This document shows positions 1-11,212 of a stretch of DNA of 64,000 bases, piece after piece. A model generated the notes under the pieces. The model was not told the DNA's origin. It ran no database searches and saw only the letters and a list, made by a program, of their open reading frames with translations. Source of the DNA: Crossaster papposus (Eukaryota > Echinodermata > Asteroidea > Velatida > Solasteridae); the NCBI GenBank assembly GCA_037893245.1, contig JBAIAA010000118.1, positions 310,001-374,000 of the forward strand. Direction: 5' to 3'. A program made the translations under genes and the position numbers. The first letter of the stretch is position 1; each line of letters begins with the position of its first letter.

Positions 1-71
1 ACGCGCCATTCGTGGGTAATAATGTCCCGAGGGCGAGGCCCGAGGGACATTATTACCCACGAATGGCGCGT
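1..71. repeat. Near-perfect palindrome (hairpin), copy 1
   Basis: Two arms of about 28 bases, beginning ACGCGCCATTCGTGGG and ending in its reverse complement, flank a short GC-rich centre that is itself self-complementary (CCCGAGGGCG/AGGCCCGAGGG). The same hairpin recurs at 27806-27876. It resembles the core of a foldback element; the left outer arm is cut by the window edge. Confidence 0.9.
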
Positions 72-91
72 AAACGAGGGCATTATCTGAC

Positions 92-653
92 TTAACCTCC
101 ACCTGGGACGTCACCACCTATTGTCCTACCGCTCCATTATTTTGCACGAATGGAGCGTCTTTGTTCAGAAGACACTTTATACTAACCGGTGTAGCGGTTC
201 GTGATATTTTTTTCCAGGAGCTGGGTGGTTCGTGATTAAAATATTCATGAGAAAGAGCAATGGCAACTCATATACATTAAATAACTATAAAGAATTATAA
301 AGAACAGCTTCTTTCACCAACTCGTCAATAGCATAGTTGGTAGAGAGGAGAGCTATGGATCGAAAGGTCTGTGGTTCGAATCCGACTATCGATAATGTTT
401 GTCTTTTTCTTCGACACATTTTCGTATGGGTTAGTTTAACCATAGAACAAGATTGAAGGGAAAATCGGATTGGAGTACATAGGTTTCTTAAAAAATACAA
501 CGAAAACCGCTACACTGGTTAGTTTCAGTGACTTCCTCTTTGTTCACTTGCGTTACCTTCCCAAAATAATGGAGAGATATCGCCTCCAACGCTCCATTCG
601 TTCAAAATAATGGAGCGGTAGGACAATAGGGTGACGTCACGGGTGGAGGTTAA
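92..653. mobile_element. TTAA-ended foldback element carrying a tRNA-like module, copy 1
   Basis: Terminal inverted repeats of about 65 bases (92-157 and 589-653) start TTAACCTCCACC and end GGTGGAGGTTAA. They include the paired motif CCGCTCCATTATTTT/AAAATAATGGAGCGG. TTAA at both ends is the hallmark target of piggyBac-type transposases. There is no transposase coding capacity, so it is non-autonomous. A tRNA-like segment sits inside it on the plus strand. Confidence 0.75.
324..406 (+). other. tRNA-like Pol III module inside foldback element
   Basis: A box-like TAGCATAGTTGGTAGAG is followed about 40 bases later by a perfect B box, GGTTCGAATCC, and by a T5 run at about 402-406 that could terminate Pol III. 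The acceptor ends do not pair convincingly, so this is a tRNA-derived (SINE-like) sequence, not a functional tRNA gene. A second copy is at about 28130-28210. Confidence 0.55.
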
Positions 654-1628
654 CAAATGATAATACATGTAGCTGTTTTCTAAATCCCAGCTTTGTCCCC
701 AGCTGTGGCTTATCCATGCATATTTCAAGTCCAGTGAGAAATGACGAAAAAATACTCAACACCGACATTTTTGTTAACCGAATGATTACAAGATGACAAC
801 ATGCAATGTCCTTTAAACAAAAATGGGGTCATAATATTCAATACATTTTCACCTTTGCCATTCATTTACATGTAGGTGTCAGAAATTCCTTTTCATATAA
901 ATTGTATTGGTACACTCTTTTTTTTTTTTAATTAATTAACATATTTCCCCAAGGTTGATTTCAGTTGAATTTGTAGGGTTCCCAATAAACACAATGCCAC
1001 TAAAAAAATTAATAGAAATATCAGGGTCCTCCTCAATTCCCACTAGATTATATACAAGAGGTTTGATCATTATTGATGGGGTTCAGTCTGGCATTTAACC
1101 CCTGCCCTTGGGTCACAAAGTATAGAAAAAACATTCTTCAATCCCAAAATCCTACCTGAATCTGCCCTAAATACCAAAAACTTCCTTCTGTAGCCCCATC
1201 CTAGAAGCAGCCTAAGTTTGGAATTCACACAAGTTTGACACAGCAGCAATAATCTTCTTCTTTGTGAAAAGTTACAATCGACTCTAGAAACTTTATTTCA
1301 TTCAGTTTACATTCAAACAAAACCTATCAAACTACAATGTATATATATATCGGAATCGTACAATTCAGATTGAAGTATTAAAACATTTGTACTGAAGGAA
1401 TAGTAGTACAGTAGGCACTTGGGCTAGAGCAGTTTTTTGTGCGTACACATACACAGTTTGAACAAGACGTCCAAATTGCTTTAAAACTCAGTTTAATATA
1501 TGAATACATTACGCTGTAAAGCGACATCAGAAGTTGAATATCTAAAGTAACAAAAGTCAAGATAAATCGCAAACCAAAAGCAATATTTGTTTCAAATGAA
1601 CGAAAAATCTCGGATTATTTAATGACCA
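654..1628. other. AT-rich non-coding stretch within the duplication
   Basis: No exon, RNA gene or element was recognised. It is alignable base-for-base with 28462-29437, with small indels, and contains A/T homopolymers and a short TA microsatellite near 1338-1350. Confidence 0.6.
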
Positions 1629-1857
1629 GGGGCCAATTTCATAAAACATGCAAGCACAAAAATTTGCTTAGCGTGAAAATTATTTCTTGGAAAAAAAACA
1701 AGGTTACAAATATAATATTCATGTGATGTTCATCATTTTTTACTAATATTCAGCTGGTTTTTGCTTAGCATGAAAAGCACATTAAGTTTTGGCTGGTAAC
1801 CTGTTTTTACTGAGCAAAACTATTTTTGTGCTTACATTTTTTTATGAAATTGGCCCT
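1629..1857. mobile_element. MITE family A (GGGGCCAATTTC ends), copy 1
   Basis: Inverted ends GGGGCCAATTTCAT / ATGAAATTGGCCC flank an AT-rich core with the internal motifs AAGCACAAAAATTTGCTTAG and TTTTGCTTAGCATGAAAAGC. Nine copies of this roughly 220-245 bp non-autonomous family occur in the window. Confidence 0.8.
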
Positions 1858-1903
1858 TGTTTTAATTGGCAAGCTAACTAAACTGTATATGAATTAACAG
1901 TAC

Positions 1904-3280
1904 TAGTCAAAAGTACCCGTGGGTGTAATATATGACCGGAAGAAGGGAAGTTGGGGATGGGGTGACGTACCCGTACCCGTAAGTTTGGGCGAGATCGGAC
2001 CAAGGACTTGGGAGGAGTAGCGAAAAACGAACATTTGACCTTTGACCCCAGTGACCTTGACCTTTTTGACCTTTGACCCCAGTGACCTTGACATATGACC
2101 GGAAGAAGGGAAGTTGGGGATGGGGTGACGTACCCGTACCCGTAAGTTTGGGCGAGATCGGACCAAGGACTTGGGAGGAGTAGCGAAAAACGAACATTTG
2201 ACCTTTGACCCCAGTGACCTTGACCTTTTTGACCTTTGACCCCAGTGACCTTGACATATGACCGGAAGAAGGGAAGTTGGGGATGGGGTGACGTACCCGT
2301 ACCCGTAAGTTTGGGCGAGATCGGACCAAGGACTTGGGAGGAGTAGCGAAAAACGAACATTTGACCTTTGACCCCAGTGACCTTGACCTTTTTGACCTTT
2401 GACCCCAGTGACCTTGACATATGACCGGAAGAAGGGAAGTTGGGGATGGGGTGACGTACCCGTACCCGTAAGTTTGGGCGAGATCGGACCAAGGACTTGG
2501 GAGGAGTAGCGAAAAACGAACATTTGACCTTTGACCCCAGTGACCTTGACCTTTTTGACCTTTGACCCCAGTGACCTTGACATATGACCGGAAGAAGGGA
2601 AGTTGGGGATGGGGTGACGTACCCGTACCCGTAAGTTTGGGCGAGATCGGACCAAGGACTTGGGAGGAGTAGCGAAAAACGAACATTTGACCTTTGACCC
2701 CAGTGACCTTGACCTTTTTGACCTTTGACCCCAGTGACCTTGACATATGACCGGAAGAAGGGAAGTTGGGGATGGGGTGACGTACCCGTACCCGTAAGTT
2801 TGGGCGAGATCGGACCAAGGACTTGGGAGGAGTAGCGAAAAACGAACATTTGACCTTTGACCCCAGTGACCTTGACCTTTCCAAAAATGAACCCCTCAAG
2901 GGCAATTCTGGGGTGAACTTACATCCACCCACCAAGTTTGGGCGAGATCGGACCAAGGACTTGGGAGGAGTAGCGAAAAACGAACATTTGACCTTTGACC
3001 CCAGTGACCTTGACCTTTCCAAAAATGAACCCCTCAAGGGCAATTCTGGGGTGAACTTACATCCACCCACCAAGTTTGGGCGAGATCGGACCAAGGACTT
3101 GGGAGGAGTAGCGAAAAACGAACATTTGACCTTTGACCCCAGTGACCTTGACCTTTCCAAAAATGAACCCCTCAAGGGCAATTCTGGGGTGAACTTACAT
3201 CCACCCACCAAGTTTGGGCGAGATCGGACCAAGGACTTGGGAGGAGTAGCGAAACAAACAGACAGACAGACAGACAAACG
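1904..3280. repeat. Minisatellite, 163 bp then 138 bp units, with GACA tail
   Basis: Six starts of a 163 bp unit (motif TATGACCGGAAGAAGG at 1931, 2094, 2257, 2420, 2583, 2746) are followed by a shorter 138 bp variant (CCAAAAATGAACCCC at 2881, 3019, 3157). The array ends in a (GACA)n run at about 3258-3276. Units share a core ending GGACTTGGGAGGAGTAGCG. The block is absent from duplication copy 2, so it is an insertion or expansion. Long open frames on both strands here only reflect stop-free tandem units. The core contains repeated TGACCT/TGACCC hexamers. Confidence 0.92.
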
Positions 3281-3300
3281 TTGCTCGAATTATAGTATGA

Positions 3301-3904
3301 TGATTTATGACAATATAAATCCACTGCATTCAATACCATTTTAATATACACAATTGAATTCCTTTTAAAAGTACTCAAACAAAAATGATACTTGCCATTA
3401 CATCTACAAAGTAGTTTTTTAACAACTGAAAAAGAAAAGCTTAAAAATCCGTTTTTACATTACATTTACATTCTATTTACACTTCATTAAAAAAAAAAAA
3501 AAAAAGGAATGTCAATTTTATTCAGAGTGAAATCATAGATAATAGACGATTGTTTTTAACAAATTGTCTTAGGAGAAATTGGAAATTCAAAATTGGAATT
3601 TATTTCTAACTGCAACAATTATTTTAAATCTCTTCAGAAGTGAAAATGACTACCTGTCTCAACTATTTCTCTATTGTCATTTGTCTTCTGTTGCAAAAAA
3701 TCAACAACATTACATTGACGACCAAGCGTCTACAAAATATAATACAGATATTTTCCGTTCATTTATATTTATAATATACTGAGATCCCTTCCAGCAACTT
3801 TAGAAATTCAGCAATCCCTCCAATTCTAAATAATTGTCAACTGCTGAATGTTAGTACCCACATTATTCTTAAAATAAATTTCAGATCGTCTATGGCAAAT
3901 CACA
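3301..3904. other. AT-rich non-coding tail of duplication copy 1
   Basis: Homologous to 29720-30528. Includes an A-run near 3489-3505. No gene or RNA recognised. Confidence 0.6.
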
Positions 3905-4620
3905 AGTAATAATGTAGAATACCTTAATTACAAATTTTGAACTAAAGGGTAGGCCTATAGTGGTACCGTATTTTGCTGAAACGTATGGATCCAAATTCTT
4001 GGAACTGTTCATCTTATTTGTATCTAAATGTAACATAGGGTATTTCGTCTAATATAAAGATGCCCCCAAAGACCCCATTCCATTAATTAACTAAGGGGCC
4101 CTCGAAGACCCCCAGCACTTTCAGAACCCCATATTGTATTGTTGCCACATAGTTTTTGACTAAAATAACCAAATTGATTTAGATTTGAGGTTAATAAGAT
4201 GTTTTTACATCATATTTCTAATTACGGTATTCTACATTATTAGACATGGTATTTTATGAAATTTTCATACCGCCTGAAAAAAAAACATTTGGGGGAAGGG
4301 GTATGCAGGATTTGGCATTTTTTTTCAAGATATTCTTAATCTTCATAAAAATCTAGTCTAGAATTACCAAACATTGAATAAAATTATGACGTGAATTTCA
4401 TAAAGAATAAGAATTTCTTAACTAGGGGGTCATTTAGGAAGAGCCCCCACTACTCCCCCACCCCTACATTGTTACCACATCAAAAATATAAAGCTGAATT
4501 AACTAACTGGGTGTAAATTTTGAGGTTAAAAAGAGTTTGTTGTTATCCTATTTGTGTTTAAATGTAACTTATGGTATTTTTTCCCTAAAAAGATTCGCGG
4601 GCCAGCCGTTCGCCAATCAG
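3905..4620. other. Unassigned stretch between duplication and tandem array
   Basis: AT-rich sequence with no copy elsewhere in the window, no convincing exon and no recognised element. The boundary with the array is sharp at about 4621, where the text becomes shared with all other array units. Confidence 0.5.
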
Positions 4621-4621
4621 G

Positions 4622-6820
4622 TGTTAATAAACCCCGGTCACAACGGATCGTACGAAATGTTGTCCTGGTAAGGCCTGGTCACAACGAACAAACGACGCAT
4701 TTGTTCCACGAAACGCCATACAATTTGGGCAGATCGTGTGTCAGCGGGGGTCGTCGCAAGACAGTCCTACGAAATTTCGAGCATCGTGGCATCGATGTAC
4801 GTACATGTACGTACGGACGGGTAATGACGCCTTGATCAAGGCTAAAGAAAACTATGCATAGAAAGTTCAAGAAATTTAAAAATCGTATTATTCTCTACTC
4901 CACATCTTGTGAAAGTCCAAGGTTGGCATCGAAATGGATTTAGAAATTACAAGTCGATTTGCAAAGGGGGGGGGGGGGGACTACATTGTACGTTTGCACT
5001 TTCACAAACATAGCATTGAAATGTATTGTAACGTCGAGCGACACATCAGAGCCAACACACCCCGCTTGCGTAAATTGACCGACTCCCATATAGGACTCTT
5101 CACTCTGGCGAATTAAGCCGTTGAGCTAACTCCGGTTGGTATTTGAAGACTATAATTTAAATCTTTTAAAGATAAGATTGCGAAATTTCGCGCGTTAAAA
5201 CTGCAAAAAAAAAAAAAAAATAAGCCAGGACGAGGACTCGAACCCAGGCGATTAAACCCCGCAAACGAGGAGCCTAACCACTCGGCCATTCGACTACCGG
5301 TCAACATTGTTTCAAATCGATGTGACTTATGTTTGAAAACTGGAGTAATAGCTCCAATATAGAAGAATGAAGTAACCTATTCATTACTCCACCACCACCC
5401 CCCCCCCCCCCCCCCCCCCTTTAAAGTAAATCAAGAAAAATACAGAACGTACGTCTGCATTGGTGGTAAGGGGAAAATGAAGAACAAAAAGTAAAGTGGT
5501 GTTGACTAAGCAATTGGGGTACGGACCTATGACTGAACACATTGACCGACTCCCATATAGGACTAGTCACCCTGGCGAATTAAGCCGTTGAGCTAACTCC
5601 GGTTGGTATTTGAAGACTATAATTTAAATCTTTTAAAGATAAGATTGCGAAATTTCGCGCGTTAAAACTGCAAAAAAAAAAAAACATCGGCCAGGACGAG
5701 GACTCGAACCCAGGCGATTAATCCCCGCAAACAAGGAGCCTAACCACTCGGCCATTCGACTACCGGTCAACATTGTTTCAAATCGATGTGACTTATGTTT
5801 AAAAACTGAAGTAATAGCTCCAGTGTAGAACGAAGAAAAAAAAGTTATGTGGTGTTGACCAAGCATTCAGGGGGTCGAACCCGTGACTTTACTCACTGAA
5901 CGACCACCCATATAGGACTCTTTTGGGTTCTAGGATTCCCGGCCCACCACACATCCTTCCCTGTCCATGTTCATGTAACCCGTAGGCCAAGCTACCGTAA
6001 AGGGAGGACTGACGGAGCGAGGCCCTAGCTCTTGCCGCCTATGCAAGCAAACGAGCTCCGTCCCTATACTAAGGTGCGCACCTGAACTCCGCGGACAGTA
6101 CCAGCCTGACGAATTAAGCCGCTGAGCTAACTCCGGTTGGTGATTGAAGACGATCAATTAATTCTTTTATAGATAAGATTGCGAAATAGCGCGCGTTAAG
6201 ACTGGGAAAAAATGACGTCGGGCAGAACGGGGACTCGAACCCAGGCGATGGAACCCCGCAGACGAGGAGCCTAACCACTCGGCCATTCGACTACCAGTCA
6301 ACACTGTTTAAAATCGATGTGACTTAATAGGTTTGGAAGCTGGAGTAATAGCTCTATCCTACATCTGCTCAAAGGAAGAAGGAGAAACTGTGTTTTCAGG
6401 GTTAATGATCCGCCCACGCATTAATTGTCCGAAAATTCGACTTATTTTATGTCGATAGAGGGCGCGCCACACAAATAAAAGTCACCAGCAAAGCGCGGGC
6501 TCAAAGAAAACAACACAAAATCAGACAAACAGCGCTGCCTCGCCTCACTCGGGAGTAGGGTGGCAATGTATATATTTTTTCATTGGAAATTTAGAAATTT
6601 AAATAAAATTGTCTTGTTTGCATTGGGTAAGAATTTTTCAAAAATAATCATCGGTCAACCCACCAAAAATTGAAAAGAATATGACATGCTAGTCGTCTTG
6701 TTTCTGTAGTCCCTGAACACGTGACAGTTCTAAGTATTTAAATAAGATCGTGAAAGTATAGGCGTTTTAGCCCTTAGGTCTATGGGAATTGATTTGCTCC
6801 GTTTCACCCAAAGGGCTCTG
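4622..6820. repeat. Array unit 1
   Basis: S modules (minus strand) at 5224-5298, 5690-5764 and 6222-6295, each with an A-box-like and a B-box-like motif and a 3' T-run (seen as A-runs at about 5204-5220 and 5672-5684). R modules read right to left from about 5142, 5605 and 6145. The leftmost unit; its left edge joins unrelated DNA. Confidence 0.85.
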
Positions 6821-9020
6821 TGTTAATAAACCCCGGTCACAACGGATCGTACGAAATGTTGTCCTGGTAAGGCCTGGTCACAACGAACCCACGACGCATT
6901 TGTTCCACGAAACGCCATACAATTTGGGCAGATCGTGTGTCAGCGGGGGTCGTCGCAAGACAGTCCTACGAAATTTCGAGCATCGTGGCATCGATGTACG
7001 TACATGTACGTACGGACGGGTAATGACGCCTTGGTCAAGGCTAAAGAAAACTATGCATAGAAAGTTCAAGAAATTTAAAAATCGTATTATTCTCTATTCC
7101 ACATCTTGTGAAAGTCCAAGGTTGGCATCGAAATGGATTTAGAAATTACAAGTCGATTTGCAAAGGGGGGGGGGGGGGACTACATTGTACGTTTGCACTT
7201 TCACAAACATAGCATTGAAATGTATTGTAACATCGAGCGACACATCAGAGCCAACACACCCCGCTTGCGTAAATTGACCGACTCCCATATAGGACTCTTC
7301 ACTCTGGCGAATTAAGCCGTTGAGCTAACTCCGGTTGGTATTTGAAGACTATAATTTAAATCTTTTAAAGATAAGATTGCGAAATTTCGCGCGTTAAAAC
7401 TAGAAAAAAAAAGAAAAAAAAAGCCAGGACGAGGACTCGAACCCAGGCGAATAAACCCCGCAAACGAGGAGCCTAACCACTCGGCCATTCGACTACCGGT
7501 CAACATTGTTTCAAATCGATGTGACTTATGTTTGAAAACTGGAGTAATAGCTCCAATATAGAAGAATGAAGTAACCTATTCATTACTCCACCCCCCCCCC
7601 CCCCCCCCCCCCCCCCCTTTAAAGTAAATCACGAAAAATACAGAACGTACGTCTGCATTGGTGGTAAGGGGAAAATGAAGAACAAAAAGTAAAGTGGTGT
7701 TGACTAAGCAATTCAGGGGTACGGACCTATGACTGAACACATTGACCGACTTCCATATAGGACTAGTCACCCTGGCGAATTAAGCCGTTGAGCTAACTCC
7801 GGTTGGTATTTGAAGACTATAATTTAAATATTTTAAAGATAAGATTGCGAAATTTCGCGCGTTAAAACTGCAAAAAAAAAAAAAACATCGGCCAGAACGA
7901 GGACGAGAACCCAGGCGATTAATCCCCGCAAACACGGAGCCTAACCACTCGGCCATTCGACTACCGGTCAACATTGTTTCAAATCGATGTGACTTATGTT
8001 TAAAAACTGAAGTAATAGCTCCAGTGTAGAATGAAGAAAAAAAAGTTATGTGGTGTTGACCAAGCATTCAGGGGGTCGAACCCGTGACTTTACTCACTGA
8101 ACGACCACCCATATAGGACTCTTTTGGGTTCTAGGATTCCCGGCCCACCACACATCCTTCCCTGTCCATGTTCATGTAACCCGTAGGCCACGCTACCGTA
8201 AAGGGGGGACTGACGGAGCGAGGCCCTAGCTCTTGCCGCCTATGCAAGCAAACGAGCTCCGTCCCTATACTAAGGTGCGCACCTGAACTCCGCGGACAGT
8301 ACCAGCCTGACGAATTAAGCCGCTGAGCTAACTCCGGTTGGTGATTGAAGACGATCAATTAATTCTTTTATAGATAAGATTGCGAAATAGCGCGCGTTAA
8401 GACTGGGAAAAAATGACGTCGGGCAGAACGTGGACTCGAACCCAGGCGATGGAACCCCGCAGACGAGGAGCCTAACCACTCGGCCATTCGACTACCAGTC
8501 AACACTGTTTAAAATCGATGTGACTTAATAGGTTTGAAAGCTGGAGTAATAGCTCTATCCTACATCTGCTCAAAGGAAGAAGGAGAAACTGTGTTTTCAC
8601 GGTTAATGATCCGCCCACGCATTAATTGTCCGAAAATTCGACTTATTTTATGTCGATAGAGGGCGCGCCACACAAATAAAAGTCACCAGCAAAGCGCGGG
8701 CTCAAAGAAAACAACACAAAATCAGACAAACGGCGCTGCCTCGCCTCACTCGGGAGTAGGGTGGCAATGTATATATTTTTTCATTGGAAATTTAGAAATT
8801 TAAATAAAATTGTCTTGTTTGCATTGGGTAAGAATTTTTCAAAAATAATCATCGGTCAACCCACCAAAAATTGAAAAGAATATGACATGCTAGTCGTCTT
8901 GTTTCTGTAGTCCCTGAACACGTGACAGTTCTAAGTATTTAAATAAGATCGTGAAAGTATAGGCGTTTTAGCCCTTAGGTCTATGGGAATTGATTTGCTC
9001 CGTTTCACCCAAAGGGCTCT
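6821..9020. repeat. Array unit 2
   Basis: S modules at 7423-7497, 7891-7965 and 8423-8496 (minus strand). The middle module has a damaged B box (GTTCTCGTCC in place of GGTTCGAGTCC), so it is probably a dead copy. Long C-tract at about 7590-7617. Confidence 0.85.
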
Positions 9021-11212
9021 GAAACCCCGGTCACAACGGATCGTACGAAATGTTGTCCTGGTAAGGCCTGGTCACAACGAACCCACGACGCATTTGTTCC
9101 ACGAAACGCCATACAATTTGGGCAGATCGTGTGTCAGCGGGGGTCGTCGCAAGACAGTCCTACGAAATTTCGAGCATCGTGGCATCAATGTACGTACATG
9201 TACGTACGGACGGGTAATGACGCCTTGATCAAGGCTAAAGAAAACTATGCATAGAAAGTTCAAGAAATTTAAAAATCGTATTATTCTCTATTCCACATCT
9301 TGTGAAAGTCCAAGGTTGGCATCGAAATGGATTTAGAAATTACAAGTCGATTTGCAAAGTGGGGGGGGACTACATTGTACGTTTGCACTTTCACAAACAT
9401 AGCATTGAAATGTATTGTAACATCGAGCGACACATCAGAGCCAACACACCCCGCTTGCGTAAATTGACCGACTCCCATATAGGACTCTTCACTCTGGCGA
9501 ATTAAGCCGTTGAGCTAACTCCGGTTGGTATTTGAAAACTATAATTTAATTCTTTTAAAGATAAGATTGCGAAATTTCGCGCGTTAAAACTGCAAAAAAA
9601 AAAAAAAAAAAAAGCCAGGACGAGGACTCGAACCCAGGCGATTAAACCCCGCAAACGAGGAGCCTAACCACTCGGCCATTCGACTACCGGTCAACATTGT
9701 TTCAAATCGATGTGACTTATGTTTGAAAACTGGAGTAATAGCTCCAATATAGAAGAATGAAGTAACCTATTCATTACTCCACCACCACCACCCCCCCCCC
9801 CCCCCCCCCCCCCTTTAAAGTAAATCAAGAAAAATACAGAACGTACGTCTGCATTGGTGGTAAGGGGGAAATGAAGAACAAAAAGTAAAGTGGTGTTGAC
9901 TAAGCAATTCAGGGGTACGGACCTATGACTGAACACATTGACCGACTCCCATACTAGTCACCCTGGCAAATTAAGCCGTTGAGCTAACTCCGGTTGGTAT
10001 TTGAAGACTATAATTTAAATCTTTTAAAGATAAGATTGCGAAATTTCGCGCGTTAAAACTGCAAAAAAACAAAAAACATCGGCCAGGACGAGGACTCGAA
10101 CCCAGGCGATTAATCCCCGCAAACACGGAGCATAACCACTCGGCCATTCGACTACCGGTCAACATTGTTTCAAATCGATGTGACTTATGTTTAAAAACTG
10201 AAGTAATAGCTCCAGTGTAGAATGAAGAAAAAAAAGTTATGTGGTGTTGACCAAGCATTCAGGGGGTCGAACCCGTGACTTTACTCACTGAACGACCACC
10301 CATATAGGACTCTTTTGGGTTCTAGGATTCCCGGCCCACCACACATCCTTCCCTGTCCATGTTCATGTAACCCGTAGGCCACGCTACCGTAAAGGGAGGA
10401 CTGACGGAGCGAGGCCCTAGCTCTTGCCGCCTATGCAAGCAAACGAGCTCCGTCCCTATACTAAGGTGCGCACCTGAACTCCGCGGACAGTACCAGCCTG
10501 ACGAATTAAGCCGCTGAGCTAACTCCGGTTGGTGATTGAAGACGATCAATTAATTCTTTTATAGATAAGATTGCGAAATAGCGCGCGTTAAGACTGGGAA
10601 AAAATGACGTCGGGCAGAACGGGGACTCGAACCCAGGCGATGGAACCCCGCAGACGAGGAGCCTAACCACTCGGCCATTCGACTACCAGTCAACACTGTT
10701 TAAAATCGATGTGACTTAATAGGTTTGAAAGCTGGAGTAATAGCTCTATCCTACATCTGCTCAAAGGAAGAAGGAGAAACTGTGTTTTCAGGGTTAATGA
10801 TCCGCCCACGCATTAATTGTCCGAAAATTCGACTTATTTTATGTCGATAGAGGGCGCGCCACACAAATAAAAGTCACCAGCAAAGCGCGGGCTCAAAGAA
10901 AACAACACAAAATCAGACAAACGGCGCTGCCTCGCCTCACTCGGGAGTAGGGTGGCAATGTATATATTTTTTCATTGGAAATTTAGAAATTTAAATAAAA
11001 TTGTCTTGTTTGCATTGGGTAAGAATTTTTCAAAAATAATCATCGGTCAACCCACCAAAAATTGAAAAGAATATGACATGCTGGTCGTCATGTTTCTGTA
11101 GTCCCTGAACACGTGAGAGTTCTAAGTATTTTAATAAGATCGTGAAAGTATAGGCGTTTTAGCCCTTAGGTCTATGGGAATTGATTTGCTCCGTTTCACC
11201 CAAAGGGCTCTG
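9021..11212. repeat. Array unit 3
   Basis: S modules at 9614-9688, 10082-10156 and 10614-10687 (minus strand). This unit lacks the initial TGTTAATA of the others and has a short G-tract (about 9361-9368). Confidence 0.85.

Larger units (their letters stand above)
1..3904. repeat. Flanking segmental duplication, copy 1 (left edge cut by window)
   Basis: This stretch matches 27806-30528 in the same orientation and order: palindrome, TTAA-ended foldback, low-complexity DNA, a GGGGCCAATTTC-type element and an AT-rich tail. Similarity stops abruptly at about 3904/30528. Copy 1 has an extra minisatellite block (about 1904-3300); copy 2 has about 200 extra bases near 30178-30400. The copies differ by scattered substitutions and small indels, so they are not an exact duplication. 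They are either an old segmental duplication or two haplotypes assembled in tandem. Confidence 0.85.

Noticed and set aside
1907-3277. Minus-strand open frame of 456 codons and other long frames in the minisatellite
   Set aside because: Unit length 163 is not a multiple of three, so the frame cycles through all three readings of a stop-free unit; the peptide is repeat translation only.
1904-3280. CRISPR-like array
   Set aside because: Units are contiguous and identical, with no unique spacers, in eukaryotic DNA.
5224-5298. S modules as functional tRNA genes (tRNA-Ser/Leu-like A box)
   Set aside because: The internal boxes fit, but the acceptor ends do not pair, the anticodon arm is irregular and no long variable arm is present. 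Kept as tRNA-like.
5930-6157. Conserved 75-codon minus-strand frame (MIVFNHQPEL…) in all array units
   Set aside because: It overlaps the R module's tRNA-like text; near-identity follows from array homogeneity and there is no sign of protein-level selection.
6789-7142. Open frame of 80-117 codons repeated in most array units (begins MICSVSPKGL in several)
   Set aside because: It recurs because the DNA recurs. Both strands are open, the start differs between units and no domain or codon bias is visible; unit 3 changes the N-terminus.
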